Assembly: GCF_029168945.1 (NCBI RefSeq)
Contig: NC_083601.1
Coordinates: 34,399,660-34,463,659 of the forward strand
DNA: 64,000 nucleotides
Direction of reading: 5' to 3'
Source of the DNA: Cannabis sativa
Lineage: Eukaryota; Streptophyta; Magnoliopsida; Rosales; Cannabaceae
Numbering within the stretch: position 1 is the first letter of the stretch; each line of letters starts with the position of its first letter. The translations under genes and the position numbers were made by a program. Of the stretch, positions 1 to 12,606 are shown piece after piece. The notes below the pieces were generated by a model, which searched no databases, had not been told where the DNA came from, and was given only the letters and a program-made list of their open reading frames with translations.

Positions 1-195
1 AGCATCATGCCTTAAAATATCTCATAAAATAATAATGAATGTATACATTATTTTAATTAATTACAAAATATGTGTAAAAAAAAATTTATTATCATTTTCT
101 CATATATTTTTATATATAACTAAAAAAAAATTCAATTTTTTTATAATATATATATAATATGGCAATAATTATTGATTATTATATATATGGTAATA

Positions 196-796
196 TTGGT
201 CATGTTTATTTTTATGTTTACAATTATAATAAACATACCAATAATATAAAATATTTTAGATATGTGTTTATTTTATTTTCTATTAATTAAACATACTAAT
301 TTAATAAACAAAATAATAATATTCACATAGATTTATTATATTACTCTATGTGTGTTCTGTTTATTTTCTAGTAATTTTTTAAAAAATAAATAATATATAT
401 ATATAAAAAAAATTGTTTTTCTTTGTTTATTGTGTCATGCATGTTTATTTTTTCTAATTAAATAATTTTTGGAGTTTATAAAGTTATGTTTGTTTATTTA
501 TTTTTTGATATAAGAATTACATTTCAATAGAAAATTTGTTCACTAACTCATTAAAAAATAATCAATATATAGAAACAATAGAAAAGAAATATACTTATTT
601 TAGTATAGTATAAATTGGCTATGTCTATTTTTATGTTTACAATTATAATAAACACACTAATAATATAAAATACTTTGTATATATATGTTTATTTTGTTTT
701 CTATCTATTAAACATACTAATTTAATAAACAAAATAATAATATTCACATATGTTTATTATATCACTCTATGTGTCATATTTATTTTTAGTAATTTT
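196..796. repeat. Direct repeat, two copies of about 180 bp
   Basis: The stretch 196-380 recurs at 615-796 with the same order of landmarks, for example ACATACTAATTTAATAAACA and AATATTCACATA. Offset is about 419 bp and there are scattered substitutions. It looks like an old local tandem duplication; no coding content. Confidence 0.7.
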
Positions 797-2432
797 AAGT
801 ATTGATTTATATTTATATACATTAGTGTTTATAATTTTGATATTGTATTTATTAAAAAAATTCTTATTAAATTATAATAATTCATACTAAAATAGATAAT
901 AAACATTTATTTTTTAATAAAAAAAATATTTAATTTGTTTATTTTTATAAAACTGTTTAATTAATTTTACGAAATTGTTTATTTTGAGTTTTAATAAACA
1001 TATTTTATTATTTAATGATTAAAATATATGGTTTCATGTAATAAGTTTTCAAAATGTATAGGTTTTTAAAATAATTTTTTTTTGCACATTTTTTGTAATT
1101 ATGTTATTTTTGTTGTACATTTATGAGAAAAAGCCCTTTATTTTAATCTCAATTTACCTTTATAGGTAACAAATACCATATGGCTGCTAATAGTCATTTT
1201 GTTCATTCAATTCATGGTTCCAAACCTCAACTAATAATTCACACCAAATCATTTGAAACCAGACCAAATAAATAAATTTGGTGTCAGTTGTTTGGTCAAT
1301 CAAAATCATTTATAATTCTCTAGTTAGGTCCAGAAGTTCAAATCATCAAATGAAGTTGCTAAATTTTTTTCATATATATACTTAATATATTTTTATTTTT
1401 TAAAATATTAATATTCAAGAACAATAAAATTTATCTCAAAAAAAAAAAGAACAATAAACTTTATATTAATTTAATATTGTTTCAAGTTTTTATTTTATTT
1501 TATGTATTTTATGTTTACTAATTAAGAGTTTTTGAATTTTTTGAGCTTCAAAACACTAATAATAATGTGTTTATAGATACTAAAAAGATTGAAAATTTAA
1601 ACTAAAAAAAAATTAAAAATCACAATTCTACTTGAAAGGCTATCTTTTTTTTTTAGAAATTTCCTACTGCGACGACTGATAATATTTTAGCCATAACTCT
1701 CTCGATATTACTCAAAATTGGACGATTTAAGATGTTCCAGAAAGATGAAAGAGAGATCTAAACTTTTAGTTTTGACTTCTCCAAAATATGATCAGAACAT
1801 AGTCAAATTTATGTTTGAAGTTTCAGCTTTATTTTTTTGTACAATTTTCTCTATTTTTCAGATCATATTTTTGTGAGATTTGACCAATTTATACATTCAA
1901 AGTGTTGAAACTTAAAATTAAAGAAAACAAGTATAATTCTATTCAAAAAAGTGACAATAAAGAAGAAAATTAACTCTAAAAATAACATAACATAAAGTAA
2001 CGGATGTAATCCAATCTACACATATTTATATACTAGTAAAAAGCTACGTGCAAGGCACGTATACTAAATTTTATTCTAGTTTTTTTTCTATGTTATTTTA
2101 AAGTGATACAATTAAAAATTAAAGAAAAAATATTATTAGTTATTAGGTGAGATTATTATTATGTGTATAGGAAGAAATTATAAATTAATTAATCTTATAA
2201 TTTTAACTTTAATCAAATAGGGTTCTAGATATATGAACAATAAATAATCATGTAAAAATCAAAAATAATTATTTGAATAAAGAATTCAATATACACAGTT
2301 ATATATATGAATCCCATTAATCAAAAATAATTATTCAATATATGAACGATAATTTGTCAGGCTATATGTTTCCCAATAAAGAAATCCACCTCCTCATAGT
2401 CAAAAATAAATAATACATGTAATACAGATCTT

Positions 2433-2622
2433 CGTATTAGGTCGTATTGTATTGTATTATATTGAATTATATTATATATCATATTTTTATATAATACTAT
2501 GTTTAGTTTTAATTTATACTAAAATATTATATATTTAGGTGTCTATAAAAGTTATTACCACATATAGTTTTACATAAAAATATTGCATAAAATATAATTC
2601 AATATAATACAATACAATACGA
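2433..2622. mobile_element. MITE-like foldback element (TATTGTATTG family)
   Basis: The left end carries TCGTATTGTATTGTATTATA and the right end carries its inverse (AATACAATACAATACGA), so the ends can pair. The same family, with better preserved ends, lies in kinase intron 1 at 37959-38206. It is non-coding and too short to encode a transposase. Confidence 0.6.
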
Positions 2623-3310
2623 CAATAGAGTACCTAAAAGAAACAAAACTTCAGTTACCATAATCGGAAAAGGTTTAAGTGAACTAAATAATGATTAAGA
2701 AGATCTAAATTACAAAATAAAAATAACATGTCTATATGAGTATGATTTTTTTGCTATATGAGCATGATTGATCTAAGAGAAAATAGATAAACCTATAAAC
2801 ATATGAATATACTTAATATTTATTTTGACAAAGAAACAATAATTATAAACAATTCTAAATATCAGCTTGACAATTTCAACACACTAATTACTCATTAAAT
2901 AATGTATACATCATGACAGTTTTATTTTATTTGATATCAAATGGTAGAGATTATTGAGGTTTTCAGCCATGGAAAACACACTACGATCAAAAAGTAATGC
3001 TCACAATTGTATATTTCAAAGAAACCCAAATTTCTATGAATGTCCCTAATAAGATATAAACATTAAAGTTGTAAATTAAAAAAAAAAAAGTAGCAAAATT
3101 TCAGTTAATATAAGAAATAGAACAAATTGAAAATTTATACAATACTGGAATTTGAACTCTTAGAGGCCAATAGCGAAGGGGCGAAACTCGTTAGATCCCC
3201 TAGTAGAACACTACCTTAATATGAATAAATTAGCATCATCAACAAAAAAAAAAAAATTAAAGGGAAAAGACTTAATAATTATGTGACAAATAATTAATTA
3301 TTAAATTAAA

Positions 3311-3553
3311 AAGTTAAGATTATAAGATTATAAGATTAATTCAAATTATTGTTCATATATTGATTAATCCCATTATTAAAAAATAATTCAATATATATGA
3401 ACCCTATTTGATGAAAGTGATTTAATCATATAGGGTTCATATATTGAATTATTTCACTTTAATCAAATAGGGTTCATATATTGAATTATTTTTTATTAAT
3501 AGGATTAATCAATATATGAACAATAATTTGAATTAATCTTATAATCTTAACTT
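3311..3553. repeat. Long near-perfect inverted repeat (hairpin)
   Basis: Left arm 3311-3420 is the reverse complement of right arm 3454-3553 apart from a 9-nt duplication, a 2-nt expansion and a few substitutions. The loop is 33 nt. A transcript would fold into a hairpin of about 100 bp. Related unpaired sequence lies at about 2213-2350, so this is probably a MITE rather than a microRNA gene. Confidence 0.8.
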
Positions 3554-4701
3554 TAATCAAATAGGGTTTATAAAAGAGGCATAAATAATTAAATAGAGTT
3601 AGAAATACGGTAATTAAAGAAAATCTAGAACTTTTTTTTGGATTTAATGGGATTTATTTATTTTTTATTTTATTATATATAAATAAAAAGTGACCCATGA
3701 ATTTCTCATAAATCATTTTATTTTTAATAATAAACCATTTTATTTTTAATATAAATAAAAAGTCACTCATATATTTCTCATAAACCAAGAATTCGGTTAT
3801 ATAGGCACACTTTATATAGAATAGATATTTTAAAAAAATAAACAAATAATATTTTAATATAAACCATAATTATTTAAAAATTTAATACATATTATATAAA
3901 TACATTTCAAAACTTTGTATATTCTATTTTTTTATATAAGGAAAACATAATTTAAAATAAAATTAAACAATCTAAATTATAATTTTATGAAAATAATAAA
4001 TAAAAATATAAAATACTTATCTACTAGAAGTTCTTGGCCATAGAAAGGATGAGTAAAAAATGAGCCAACAAAATTACACTAACTAGCCCAAAAAGACACC
4101 AAAATAGCCAACAAAAATAACACAAAACAAGCCCACATGATAGCATAAAAATCAAGGCAATAAATGAGAATAATTAAAAATACAAAACAAGAAAATCTAA
4201 TACTAAAAAAGAAATAAGTAATGAAATTATAAAAAGAAAACAAGAATTACGGTTAAATACAACAATAATATCAACAGTCCATATCAACATTTATATAGAA
4301 AACATAAGTAATAAAATTGGATTAGCATATGTAAATGCATGTTTATAAAATCTCAATACAAGAATAAATATTCAACAATAAAAAAAAAGGTTATCAAAAA
4401 TAAATCAGACAAAAAAATCCAATAATTTATAAATCAAAAAATTAAAACATACCAATGTTTTATAAAATGTGGTATATTTGAATCAATTATTACAATTAAT
4501 ACAAATAATAAAATGTACATCTTATTATCGTAATTCTTATGAAAAAATATAGTTCTTTGATGTAATTTCCACAACTGAAAATTTGAACCTATTCCCATTA
4601 AGACAATACATATCAAATAAGTTAATTACCTTGGGTCTACATACTTAAAAAAGATCTCAATTAACTAAATTACCTTTTTTTATTTATTAATAGTTATCAA
4701 A

Positions 4702-4814
4702 AATGACAGCTTGTCCTTAACCTTTAAATTACAGCACTAAAAAAGCTCATAAATTATAAGAAAGATTGAATTGGGCAAACTCATAAATGACAGCTTGTCC
4801 TTGACCTTTAAATT
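4702..4814. repeat. Short direct repeat, 29 bp twice
   Basis: AATGACAGCTTGTCCTT followed by an ACCTTTAAATT tail occurs at 4702-4730 and again at 4786-4814 with one change. It is a small local duplication without evident function. Confidence 0.6.
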
Positions 4815-6070
4815 GGGCAAGGTTGAATTGTAGTTTCTGGTTTTCCTAATTTGAGGGAGTTATTACCCTTGTTGCTATATAATCTGTTCTAAACTTTTGT
4901 TTTGGATTAAAGTCTTCCTTTTAAGGAGAAAAAAAAAACTTATATTAGAAAGATTTTTATCAACAAAAAAAAAAAAATATAAGAAAGATATTTTAAATAT
5001 TGGATAAGACTATAGAGTAAGATTATATAATTTAATTAAATTATTAAAATAAGCATTACATTAAATTAAAAAATGAAATTAATCATAAATTACTATTAAC
5101 TGAAAAATGTATACTATGACGAGCTGAAGATTATTAATAAAAGAAAAGATTAAAAATAAATTAAATGATTATACATACTAAATATAAGATTACTATAATT
5201 AAGTATAGTAAAATCTTAATTTAATTTAATTTATACAGGACTGTAAATGATAAAATATACGATAAAAATGTAATGTAATTAACTAATCGAAATCATCTCA
5301 TCTTATATGACAATTACGTAAATTTTGGCCATCGAAACCAAAAGGCCTCCCACTAGCAATTTTGCTGAAGCGATTCTGCCATTGACGCTGGCTGAGAATG
5401 TGGAGGAGGTTCAATATCAAACAATCAATATCAATATATTAGGAAGCGTTTATTTGGGAGGAGAATGAAAATTGACCAATTGAGAATCGAAATAAGAATA
5501 GGATTAACAAATGTATAAGAAAATTGATAAAAAATTATTAAATTGTGGAATGTTTTTCTTTTATTTTAAAATAGAATAACCATAATAGAAATGACATTAA
5601 AAAAAAAATCTAAATTAAAATGTTGATAGAGAAGAGGCTCATTGGTTCTGATCATTTACTCCTTTCATAATAACTTAAGTCATGTACACGTTCTTACGAA
5701 AAATTAAACAAAAAACCTTTCCTTAAAATATGAAAAAACTAAAAAAAAAAACATTGACGATCGATGAGAAGAATAAAATAGTAAAGATGATCGGTATACA
5801 CACAGTTATGATATGAACATTAATGGTTGTACCCAGACTAATGAAGAAATTTGTGAAAAGGTAAACATATCGTATGTCCAAAAATGCCAGTATAATCATA
5901 ACAAATCTTCCTTTTCCCACTAACCCACATTCGATAAATAAATTAATACCGTTTAACTAAATTATTAGTTACAGACATTATTCATAAGAAAAAACATAAG
6001 GAACGACCGAATCAAGAAAAAGTAAACAGAAAAAAATAAAAATGAAAACTCTTTTTTTAATTTGACATTT

Positions 6071-6877
6071 TTAACTTTTTTTCTTTTTGGAGGGTTCAAT
6101 AGCATGGCACTCTCTACAGGCAGCAAAAAACCACCGGAAAATCCTCGGAGTCCGACCAAACCGAAGCCGCTTAACAACAACGGTCCTCTTTTTCTTCTTC
6201 TTTGGTATCGATCTCCTCTCTTCATCATTATGATTTTTATTATTAACCGAAACCTCTGTTTTCCTCCGCCGCAGCGAAGTGTCTCGGCTTAAAGCCGGAA
6301 CAGGATGAGCCATGAATTGCCACCTTTGAGAAGAACCGTACACTTGAGCAGACACTGCTTTACTTCCACCGCCATATCTAATTTGATCTGATCTGGATCC
6401 TCTCCCCATAACTGATAACGACGTCGTTTTGCTGCTCTGACAGTACAGCAGCCTTCTCTCGGAATTGTCGCTGGAGGAGGAGCTGGTCCTGGCGCTACTA
6501 CTGCTGCAACTGCTAGTGCTACTCCTGCTGTTGGTGCTGTTGCTTCGGGACGACATCATTGAGTCTTTGCTGCTATTACTACTGCTTGTTCGACTCTTTA
6601 TCATGGATCGAGATGAATTCTCCGATACGACGCCGTAAATGGAGGTAGTATTGGTTGGCTGGAATGGAAACGAGTGCGGAAGAAGTTTTCCGTTGAAGAA
6701 GAGATGGTCGGCGGGGGAATTTTTGCTGGGGTCATCGCTGTACGGTGAGTCTGGAGTAATGCTACCGAATTCGAAATCGGACGAGGAGCCGCGGCTGTGG
6801 TGGTTGTTATCGGGTTCGGGAGTGCTCGGGAAAGAGAACCCGTCGCCGGAGATGCTTTGTTTACGACGGGTTTCCAT
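6071..6877 (-). CDS. Serine-rich plant protein with a SPADHLFFNGKLLP motif
   Basis: Single-exon gene of 268 codons. I take the Met at 6877 (METRRK) as the start; an in-frame upstream Met at 6934 would add 19 residues. From the N-terminus: a short acidic/proline region (FEFGSITPDSPYSDDP), the motif SPADHLFFNGKLLPHSF at about residues 54-70, a serine-dominated low-complexity tract at about 90-145, and a basic C-terminus (KKKKKRTVVVKRLRFGR). The 'ADxLFxxGxLLP' motif is typical of plant BKI1/MAKR membrane-associated kinase regulators and of DUF1645 proteins; the basic tail would suit plasma-membrane or nuclear targeting. That is family analogy, not proof. No kinase or transmembrane domain is visible. 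Base composition is clearly higher in GC than the flanks, as expected of a real gene. A TATA-like stretch lies just upstream on the minus strand (about 6965-6975). Function unknown. Confidence 0.78.
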   Translation of the reverse strand: METRRKQSISGDGFSFPSTPEPDNNHHSRGSSSDFEFGSITPDSPYSDDPSKNSPADHLFFNGKLLPHSFPFQPTNTTSIYGVVSENSSRSMIKSRTSSSNSSKDSMMSSRSNSTNSRSSTSSCSSSSARTSSSSSDNSERRLLYCQSSKTTSLSVMGRGSRSDQIRYGGGSKAVSAQVYGSSQRWQFMAHPVPALSRDTSLRRRKTEVSVNNKNHNDEERRSIPKKKKKRTVVVKRLRFGRTPRIFRWFFAACRECHAIEPSKKKKS

Positions 6878-7354
6878 ATTTGGAGAGATTCGCAAGAATT
6901 GTGAATTGTGTAATTTTTTGTTTTTGGTTTGCATGAGAGAGCTTGTACTGACTCACTGACATGTCTTATAATAAGGGACAGATAAGCAAATATCTGATGT
7001 GGAAAGTAGAAAGAATGTAAGTGATCTATGTACTATTTTATTTATTTATTTATTTTAAAAATTGTGAGAAACATGTGGAATGGAAGATATATAATCTAGA
7101 TTACCTTAAATTGGGTAAATTAATACTTTTTACATTTTTTGTATACTCTGGTGGTATAAATTATTGATTACAATACTTTGCCAACTCTAACCATTATAAA
7201 TAATATTATCTCGAACAATCCTTAATCTAACCAATTACATTTTGATAAAAAGTCCATCTACATAAATTATGAAATAAAAAAATTAAAAAATCTCCAAACC
7301 TTCAAGAAATTATTACATCCCAAAAAATGAGTGCAAAAAGCTCATACAATGAAT

Positions 7355-7689
7355 TAAATAGTTATCAACTTTCTACCGTAGAGTTTAATTCCTTGACAAG
7401 TTTGATAAAACTGTCACATTCACATTTCACAATAACAAATTGTAGATTCCTTTGTTAGTTGCAACACCATCAAATAAAAAGTGGCTACCTTACTAAGAGC
7501 ATTAGCAAAAGGTAGTCTCTTAGTATCAAACCACAACACTTTTCTTACATGGTCACCAGTTACTACCGCTAACATCATAACTCTCTCTAACTGCCATATC
7601 ACAATTAAGTTTGATTTAGTCCATAGACAGAAGAGCCCACCCAAAGACATGAGGAGAAGGTTGAAATGGGGACAGAAATACTTTGCCAA
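7355..7689 (-). pseudogene. Retroelement RNase H-like (RVT_3) fragment, decayed
   Basis: Read on the minus strand, 7689-7420 gives a peptide containing TKRLPFANALSKVATFYLMV followed by LQLTKES. This resembles the 'LPFASPLVAEALALRWAL' helix region of the RNase H-like domain at the end of plant non-LTR retroelements. A one-base frame change then leads into KCECDSFIKLVKELN, matching the position of the family's 'ESDC' segment. The piece is short, has no reverse transcriptase upstream, and is interrupted, so it is a dead fragment. The family call rests on pattern memory and is moderate. Confidence 0.5.
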
Positions 7690-8625
7690 CTCACATTTAA
7701 TTAAGCTACTAACGTTGTAATACTAGTATTAAAAAATAGTAGGAAGTGTGGGATGTTCCAAAATTTGCGTGGTAGTACAGATATCATGTCCCAACAGAGG
7801 TACTTATATATATGTATATCTCAATTCCAAGTAGTCAAACTTTATCCCCACGTTGCAGAAAATGGGTGGGTCACAATGCATCATCTACTACACTTGATCC
7901 AATAACAAGCTCTTCAATCATTACTTTTGGGTTAACTAATCTATAGTGCATTGTTAGATGTCGGAAATGTACACTCCTCTACCCATCCCATGATGCTACA
8001 TAACTACATGTTACTACTTATTATCACGCTCTCATGTGTCTAAGTGTCTTGGACGATTTTATGACAGCTTTTGCATTACTCCTATATCATCAACTTAATA
8101 ATGTATGTATATATTTTATTACTTTGGACATATAGAATATTATATTTGGAGAGAATTGAAAATTCGCTGAAAATTAATGGTAGATTTTGTGAAATCATAA
8201 TGATTGAATCAAATGTAGGTGGTGGGGTTTGTCGACACTAGAGCGGCTTTAAAAAGACTACTAATAAAATAATATTTCGTTATTTTTTTTTTCAAAGAAA
8301 AAAATAACTATTTTGTTTGATGATCGATCATCACCTACTCCCACGCTATATATATCTATGTCCACAATAAATAAAAATCATGTAAGAGTAAACAAAACGA
8401 ATGTGTATATATGAGCTTCTTCTATAATATCTATATGTTTTTTGTTAGTTTATTCCTAACTCGGTGGACTCATCTTTAATCTAAATCCACTTTCTTTTCT
8501 TATTCTATACTCTGACGACGGACACAGTCCCCAAAAAATGCTGCTTTCGTTTTTGTATTAAACTATAAAGCACAATAGAGACCTTTTCTTCTAGTTCTTA
8601 GCAAAAATAAAGAGAGAGATATGGA

Positions 8626-9090
8626 GAAACAAAGTGGTGGTGAGCATATTCTAGATAGCATAATGGGCCCTGTAACCTATTACAAAACCAATAAATGATA
8701 CGAGCAAAGATAGCCTTTCTTTTGTATTGTCGGAAGCAAAAGCAATAATATATAGTTTTAAACAGGTCACTAACAAATATGACCAAAGTATCAATATACA
8801 TGCATAGTCACTTATATAATTTCATCAAATTAATACTTTTCTTCTTTCCCAAACATGGAGACAAGGAGACTCTTATAGTATGTCCTGGTCTCCCTCTTCG
8901 AGTAGTTTTTTGTTGTGGGCCCATTGGGCCCATTTCATATCTGCAGCATACCATGGGGACCGTAGATAGGGCCGGTGACCCAAGTTTCGTCCTATCCTTT
9001 TTCTTTTCTACCAATTCATTTGTTAATCTTCCGTGGTTTGTACTCCACTTATTCTGTACTGTGTGGTAGGTCCGTCACCTTAAACACTGG
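8626..9090. repeat. Noncoding block, copy A (pair of 30632-31099)
   Basis: Colinear with copy B over about 450 bp in the same orientation. Shared landmarks in order: GGGCCCTGT, ACAAAACC.ATAAATGAT, TTTGTATTGTCGGAAGCAAA, CAAATATGACC.AAGTA, GGCCCATT, CATACCAT.GGG, CATTTGTTAATCTT, TGGTTTGTAC and GGTAGGTCCGTCACCT. No ORF is conserved between the copies, so it is probably a dispersed repeat or a duplicated noncoding gene or promoter. Confidence 0.75.
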
Positions 9091-9354
9091 CCCATTGATC
9101 ATTTGAATAGCTTCTCTTTCGACATAGTAAGGTATCTTATATTTATAGACAATATTATCAAAATATTTTAAGAAAATAGATAAATTATAGACAAAATTAG
9201 CATTCTCATCTCATTCTTTGTATTTGTAGATTTAGAAAAATGACAAAAAATAAATGATTTTTTATTTTTTTTTGAAAGAACCAAAAGTTCATTAACCAAA
9301 GGTGCTGAGATCTATAAAATAGTTACACTTTAGTTTTTAATTTCAACAAAATGT

Positions 9355-9799
9355 TGTTAGAATTTATTGGGGTGACAATTGTATATATAAAATGTGTATT
9401 GGGTCATCAAATAAATAAGTCAAATTTATGTGGTCTATTTTAGAATAAAGTTTATGACTTAAGGGCATGATTGTTATGATTTTAATATGTGGATACCAAT
9501 TAGACAATTTCTAATTTGATGAGGGGCCAAATTGGAAATAGTCAAAAAGGATTAATTTAAACAGGTATTGGTCCCCATTTTTTGCATCGCTTCATATCGT
9601 ATTCTTGAATCCCCATCATCAAGAAAACTAAAGTTCCAGAGAGAAGGTTTTGATGCAAAAGATTGGAAGATCATACCAATCTAAGGTTATTACAAAATCG
9701 ATTCTATGGACTCTGGTACGCTTCCGCTATTCCTTAATTTTATTGTTTGATTCTCTTGAATTAATTAGGGCTATATACAGATTTACAGTATTTCTAACA
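9355..9799 (+). repeat. 5' LTR of the copia element
   Basis: 445 bp, TGTTAG...CTAACA. Matches the 3' LTR except for A/G in TGTGTRTTGG and C/A in CCAATMTAAGG. It should hold the element's promoter and polyadenylation signals, which I could not place with confidence. Confidence 0.95.
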
Positions 9800-9801
9800 T
9801 G

Positions 9802-9813
9802 TGGTATCAGAGC
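9802..9813 (+). promoter_or_regulatory. Primer-binding site, initiator tRNA-Met
   Basis: TGGTATCAGAGC starts two bases after the 5' LTR. It is the standard plant copia primer site complementary to the 3' end of initiator tRNA-Met. Confidence 0.95.
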
Positions 9814-10801
9814 ATCCCTAAATTAATTCTTGAGGATTTATGGTAATATTGATCTTCCATTAAATTATTCTTTTTGCAATTAGTATATTCTTTATGCAAT
9901 TAGTATTCGGTATAAATATACTGTCGAATATATATATCCGTTCATATATATATATATATGTTGATTAGATACTGAATATGTATCCTTTTACATGTCGAAT
10001 ATGAATGTCGAATCTGCAATCTTTTACCGCATCCTTTGTATACATATACGGTAGTCTAAAAGTAATTTCTCTGTTTCTGTGTGCGATATATTAAACTTTC
10101 ATGAAATCAAGTTTATATATATATATATATGAGAGGTTCATATATATATACGTAGCAATTATATTTGTGAATTAAGTATTTTGGCAGTATTCATACATAT
10201 ATAAATATATATAGGACAAAATAAAATGCCACTAATTTATTGGGTTTTCATTATTGTTATTATTTTATTAAATAATAATAATAATTCAGTAACAATTAAA
10301 TTCAAATTTTGGTTTAAAATTTATTAAGGATATTTAATATTTTAGTTAAATTAATTGAAACAAAATATCACCAAAGTGATCTCTTTTGTGTAGATTAATT
10401 TAATAAAAATATTATGATAATTGTGTGTATGTAATTCATAAATTTATTAATTAACCCAAAGGTGAGTTAATATTTGGATGAATTTCATGCATGTTTGTGG
10501 TGATAAATGTGTGACAATTATAAGGTATTTTGTGTGAACAATGTGTTAGTCCAAAGATTGCATATTGTTTGACATAATTTATTGTCAATGTTTGATCACT
10601 ACAACAAGAGTACCGCTTACAATTAATATTACTGTCCAAAGACTTAATATTAATGTTGTGTTTGGTATCTTGAGATGGGATTAACCAATATTTGAATTTA
10701 TTGTTTTATTTGGATTCTTATATGAGCATGTTATTTATGTAATTGTATTGTTCTTTTCAAATTGCTAAAGTGTATCTCGCTAACCTTAATTCTGCATCGT
10801 C

Positions 10802-11707
10802 CTTAATGGTAATAACTTTAAGGACTGGAAGGAGAACATTTTTATTGTTCTTGGCTGCATAGATCTTGACCTTGCATTAAGGATGGATCGTCCTGCTTCT
10901 CTTACGGATACCAGTACCTCCGAGCAAAGGAGGATTTATGAGAAGTGGGACCGTTCAAACCGCGTGAGTCTTATGATCATTAAGCGCGGCATACCTGAGG
11001 CTTTTAGGGGTGCGGTGTCCGAGGAGGTCACCGATGCCACAACTTTCCTTTCTGAAATTGAGAAGCGCTTTGCAAAAAGCGATAACGCGGAAACAAGTAC
11101 TCTTTTAAAGAAACTTATTTCCATGAAGTTTAAGGGCAAGGAAAATATAAGGGAGTACATTATGGAAATGTCTCACCTTGCTTCAAAGTTGAAGGCACTA
11201 AAGCTTGAGCTTTCAGATGACTTGCTTGTGCATTTAGTGCTTATCTCTCTTCCTCCACAATTCAATCAATTTAAGGTCAGTTACAACTGCCAAAGGGAGA
11301 AATGGACTCTTAATGAGCTCATTTCATTTTGTGTTTAAGAGGAAGAAAGATTGAAGCAAGAGAAGACTGAAAGTGCTCATTTGGCAAGCACCTCTAAGGA
11401 TAAGGGCAAGAAAAGAAAGAATGAGGCTGCTAAGGATAAAGGTCCTGCACATAAGAAACAAACTCAAGCCAACAGTGACGATGGTTGTTTCTTTTGCAAC
11501 ATGAAAGGACACATGAAGAAGGAATGTGCTAAGTATATTGCATGGCGAGCAAAGAAAGGTACATTTCTTACTTTGGTCTGTTCTGAGGTAAATTTAGCTT
11601 CAGTACCAAGAAACACTTGGTGGTTAGATTCCGGTGCTACTACTAACATCAGTGTTTCTATGCAGGGTTGCCCGAGTTACCGAAAGCCAAATGATGCTGA
11701 AAGATGA
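10802..11707 (+). pseudogene. copia gag and zinc knuckle, with nonsense stops
   Basis: Gag homology is readable in one frame from about 10802 (LNGNNFKDWKENIFI), upstream of the first Met at 10883. An in-frame TAA at 11336-11338 interrupts it where a glutamine codon is expected, and TGA at 11705-11707 closes this stretch. The zinc knuckle is CFFCNMKGHMKKEC at about 11489-11530. It is followed by a protease-like WWLDSGATTNIS segment at about 11619, with the catalytic DSG. The stops could be C-to-T changes typical of methylated DNA. A further TAG lies at 11765-11767. In a working element this would be the N-terminal part of one gag-pol polyprotein. Confidence 0.88.
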
Positions 11708-11767
11708 ATTTATGTGGGAGATGGCAAGTCGGTAAATGTGGAAGCAATAGGGCATTTTAGGTTGTAG

Positions 11768-12606
11768 TTAAGTACTGGTTACTATTTGGACCTAATAGAT
11801 ACTTTTGTTGTACGGTCATTTAGAGGGAATTTGGTTTCTGTTTCTTGTTTGGACAAATTGGGTTATTGTTGTTCATTTGGAAACAATTGTTTTAGTTTAT
11901 CTATTAATTCAAATATTGTTGAACTGGTTCTCTTATGGTTTATGACAACTTATATTTGCTTGACACCGTTGCTTCTTATAATGAAACCTTGAATATGGAA
12001 TCATGTGGTACTAAGCGTAAAATGGATAATGAAAAATCAAGTTTCTTATGGCACAAACGGTTAGGTCACATCTCTAGAAATAGAGTTGAGCGACTTGTGT
12101 TTGATGGAATTTTAGATTCAATTGATTTTTCAGACTTTGATGTTTGCATTGAATGCATCAAAGGCAAACAGACCAAAACAAAGAAATTGGGTGCGAAAAG
12201 AGCTATAGATGTCTTAGAGTTGATACATACGGATATATGTGGGCCATTTCCTACACCTTCTTGGAATGGTCAACGATATTTTGTATCATTCATAGATGAT
12301 TACTCAAGATATGCGTACCTATTTCTACTTCATGAAAAGTCTCAAGTGTTGGACGTGTTCAAATCTTTTAAGGCTGAAGTTGAGAATCAACTTAGCAAAA
12401 GAATAAAGCAAGTCAGGTCTGACCGTGGTGGTGAGTACTATGGCAGATATGACGGATCAAGTGAACAACGTCCAGGACCTTTTGCCAGATATCTAGAGGA
12501 GTGTGGAATTGTCCCACAGTACACTATGCCAGGATCTCCTAAAGATGAATGGTGTTGCCGAAAGACGAAACCGTACTCTTAAAGATATGGTAAGGAGTAT
12601 GACTAC
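11768..12606 (+). pseudogene. copia GAG-pre-integrase and integrase, frameshifted
   Basis: After the stop at 11765 the reading frame continues to about 11921, where a single missing base shifts it. The GAG-pre-integrase segment (FLWHKRLGHISRNRVERLVF) and the integrase core follow. The core aspartates lie in HTDICGPFP and SFIDDYSRYAY, and the glutamate in RSDRGGEYYG. A second one-base shift near 12543 and a third near 12603 break the segment around GVAERRNRTL. The integrase would insert the DNA copy into the host genome, but this copy cannot encode it intact. Confidence 0.88.

Larger units (their letters stand above)
1..6070. other. AT-rich intergenic region, no gene recognised
   Basis: Very AT-rich DNA with many stop codons in all frames. 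Nothing here reads as a conserved protein. It holds the tandem, inverted and MITE-like repeats listed separately. A slightly GC-richer patch near 5330-5415 might be a decayed exon or transposon fragment, but I could not tie it to a family. Confidence 0.6.
6935..9349. other. Intergenic region upstream of the serine-rich gene
   Basis: Contains the promoter side of the minus-strand gene, the RNase H-like remnant and the conserved noncoding block listed separately. I see no other gene in it. Confidence 0.5.

Noticed and set aside
3311..3553. microRNA precursor
   Set aside because: Arms are too long and too perfectly paired, very AT-rich, and related to neighbouring repeat sequence; a MITE-type hairpin fits better.
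5330..5415. GC-richer patch that reads as a short peptide (MAESLQQNC) on the minus strand
   Set aside because: Too short, soon hits a stop, and has no matching splice context or family.
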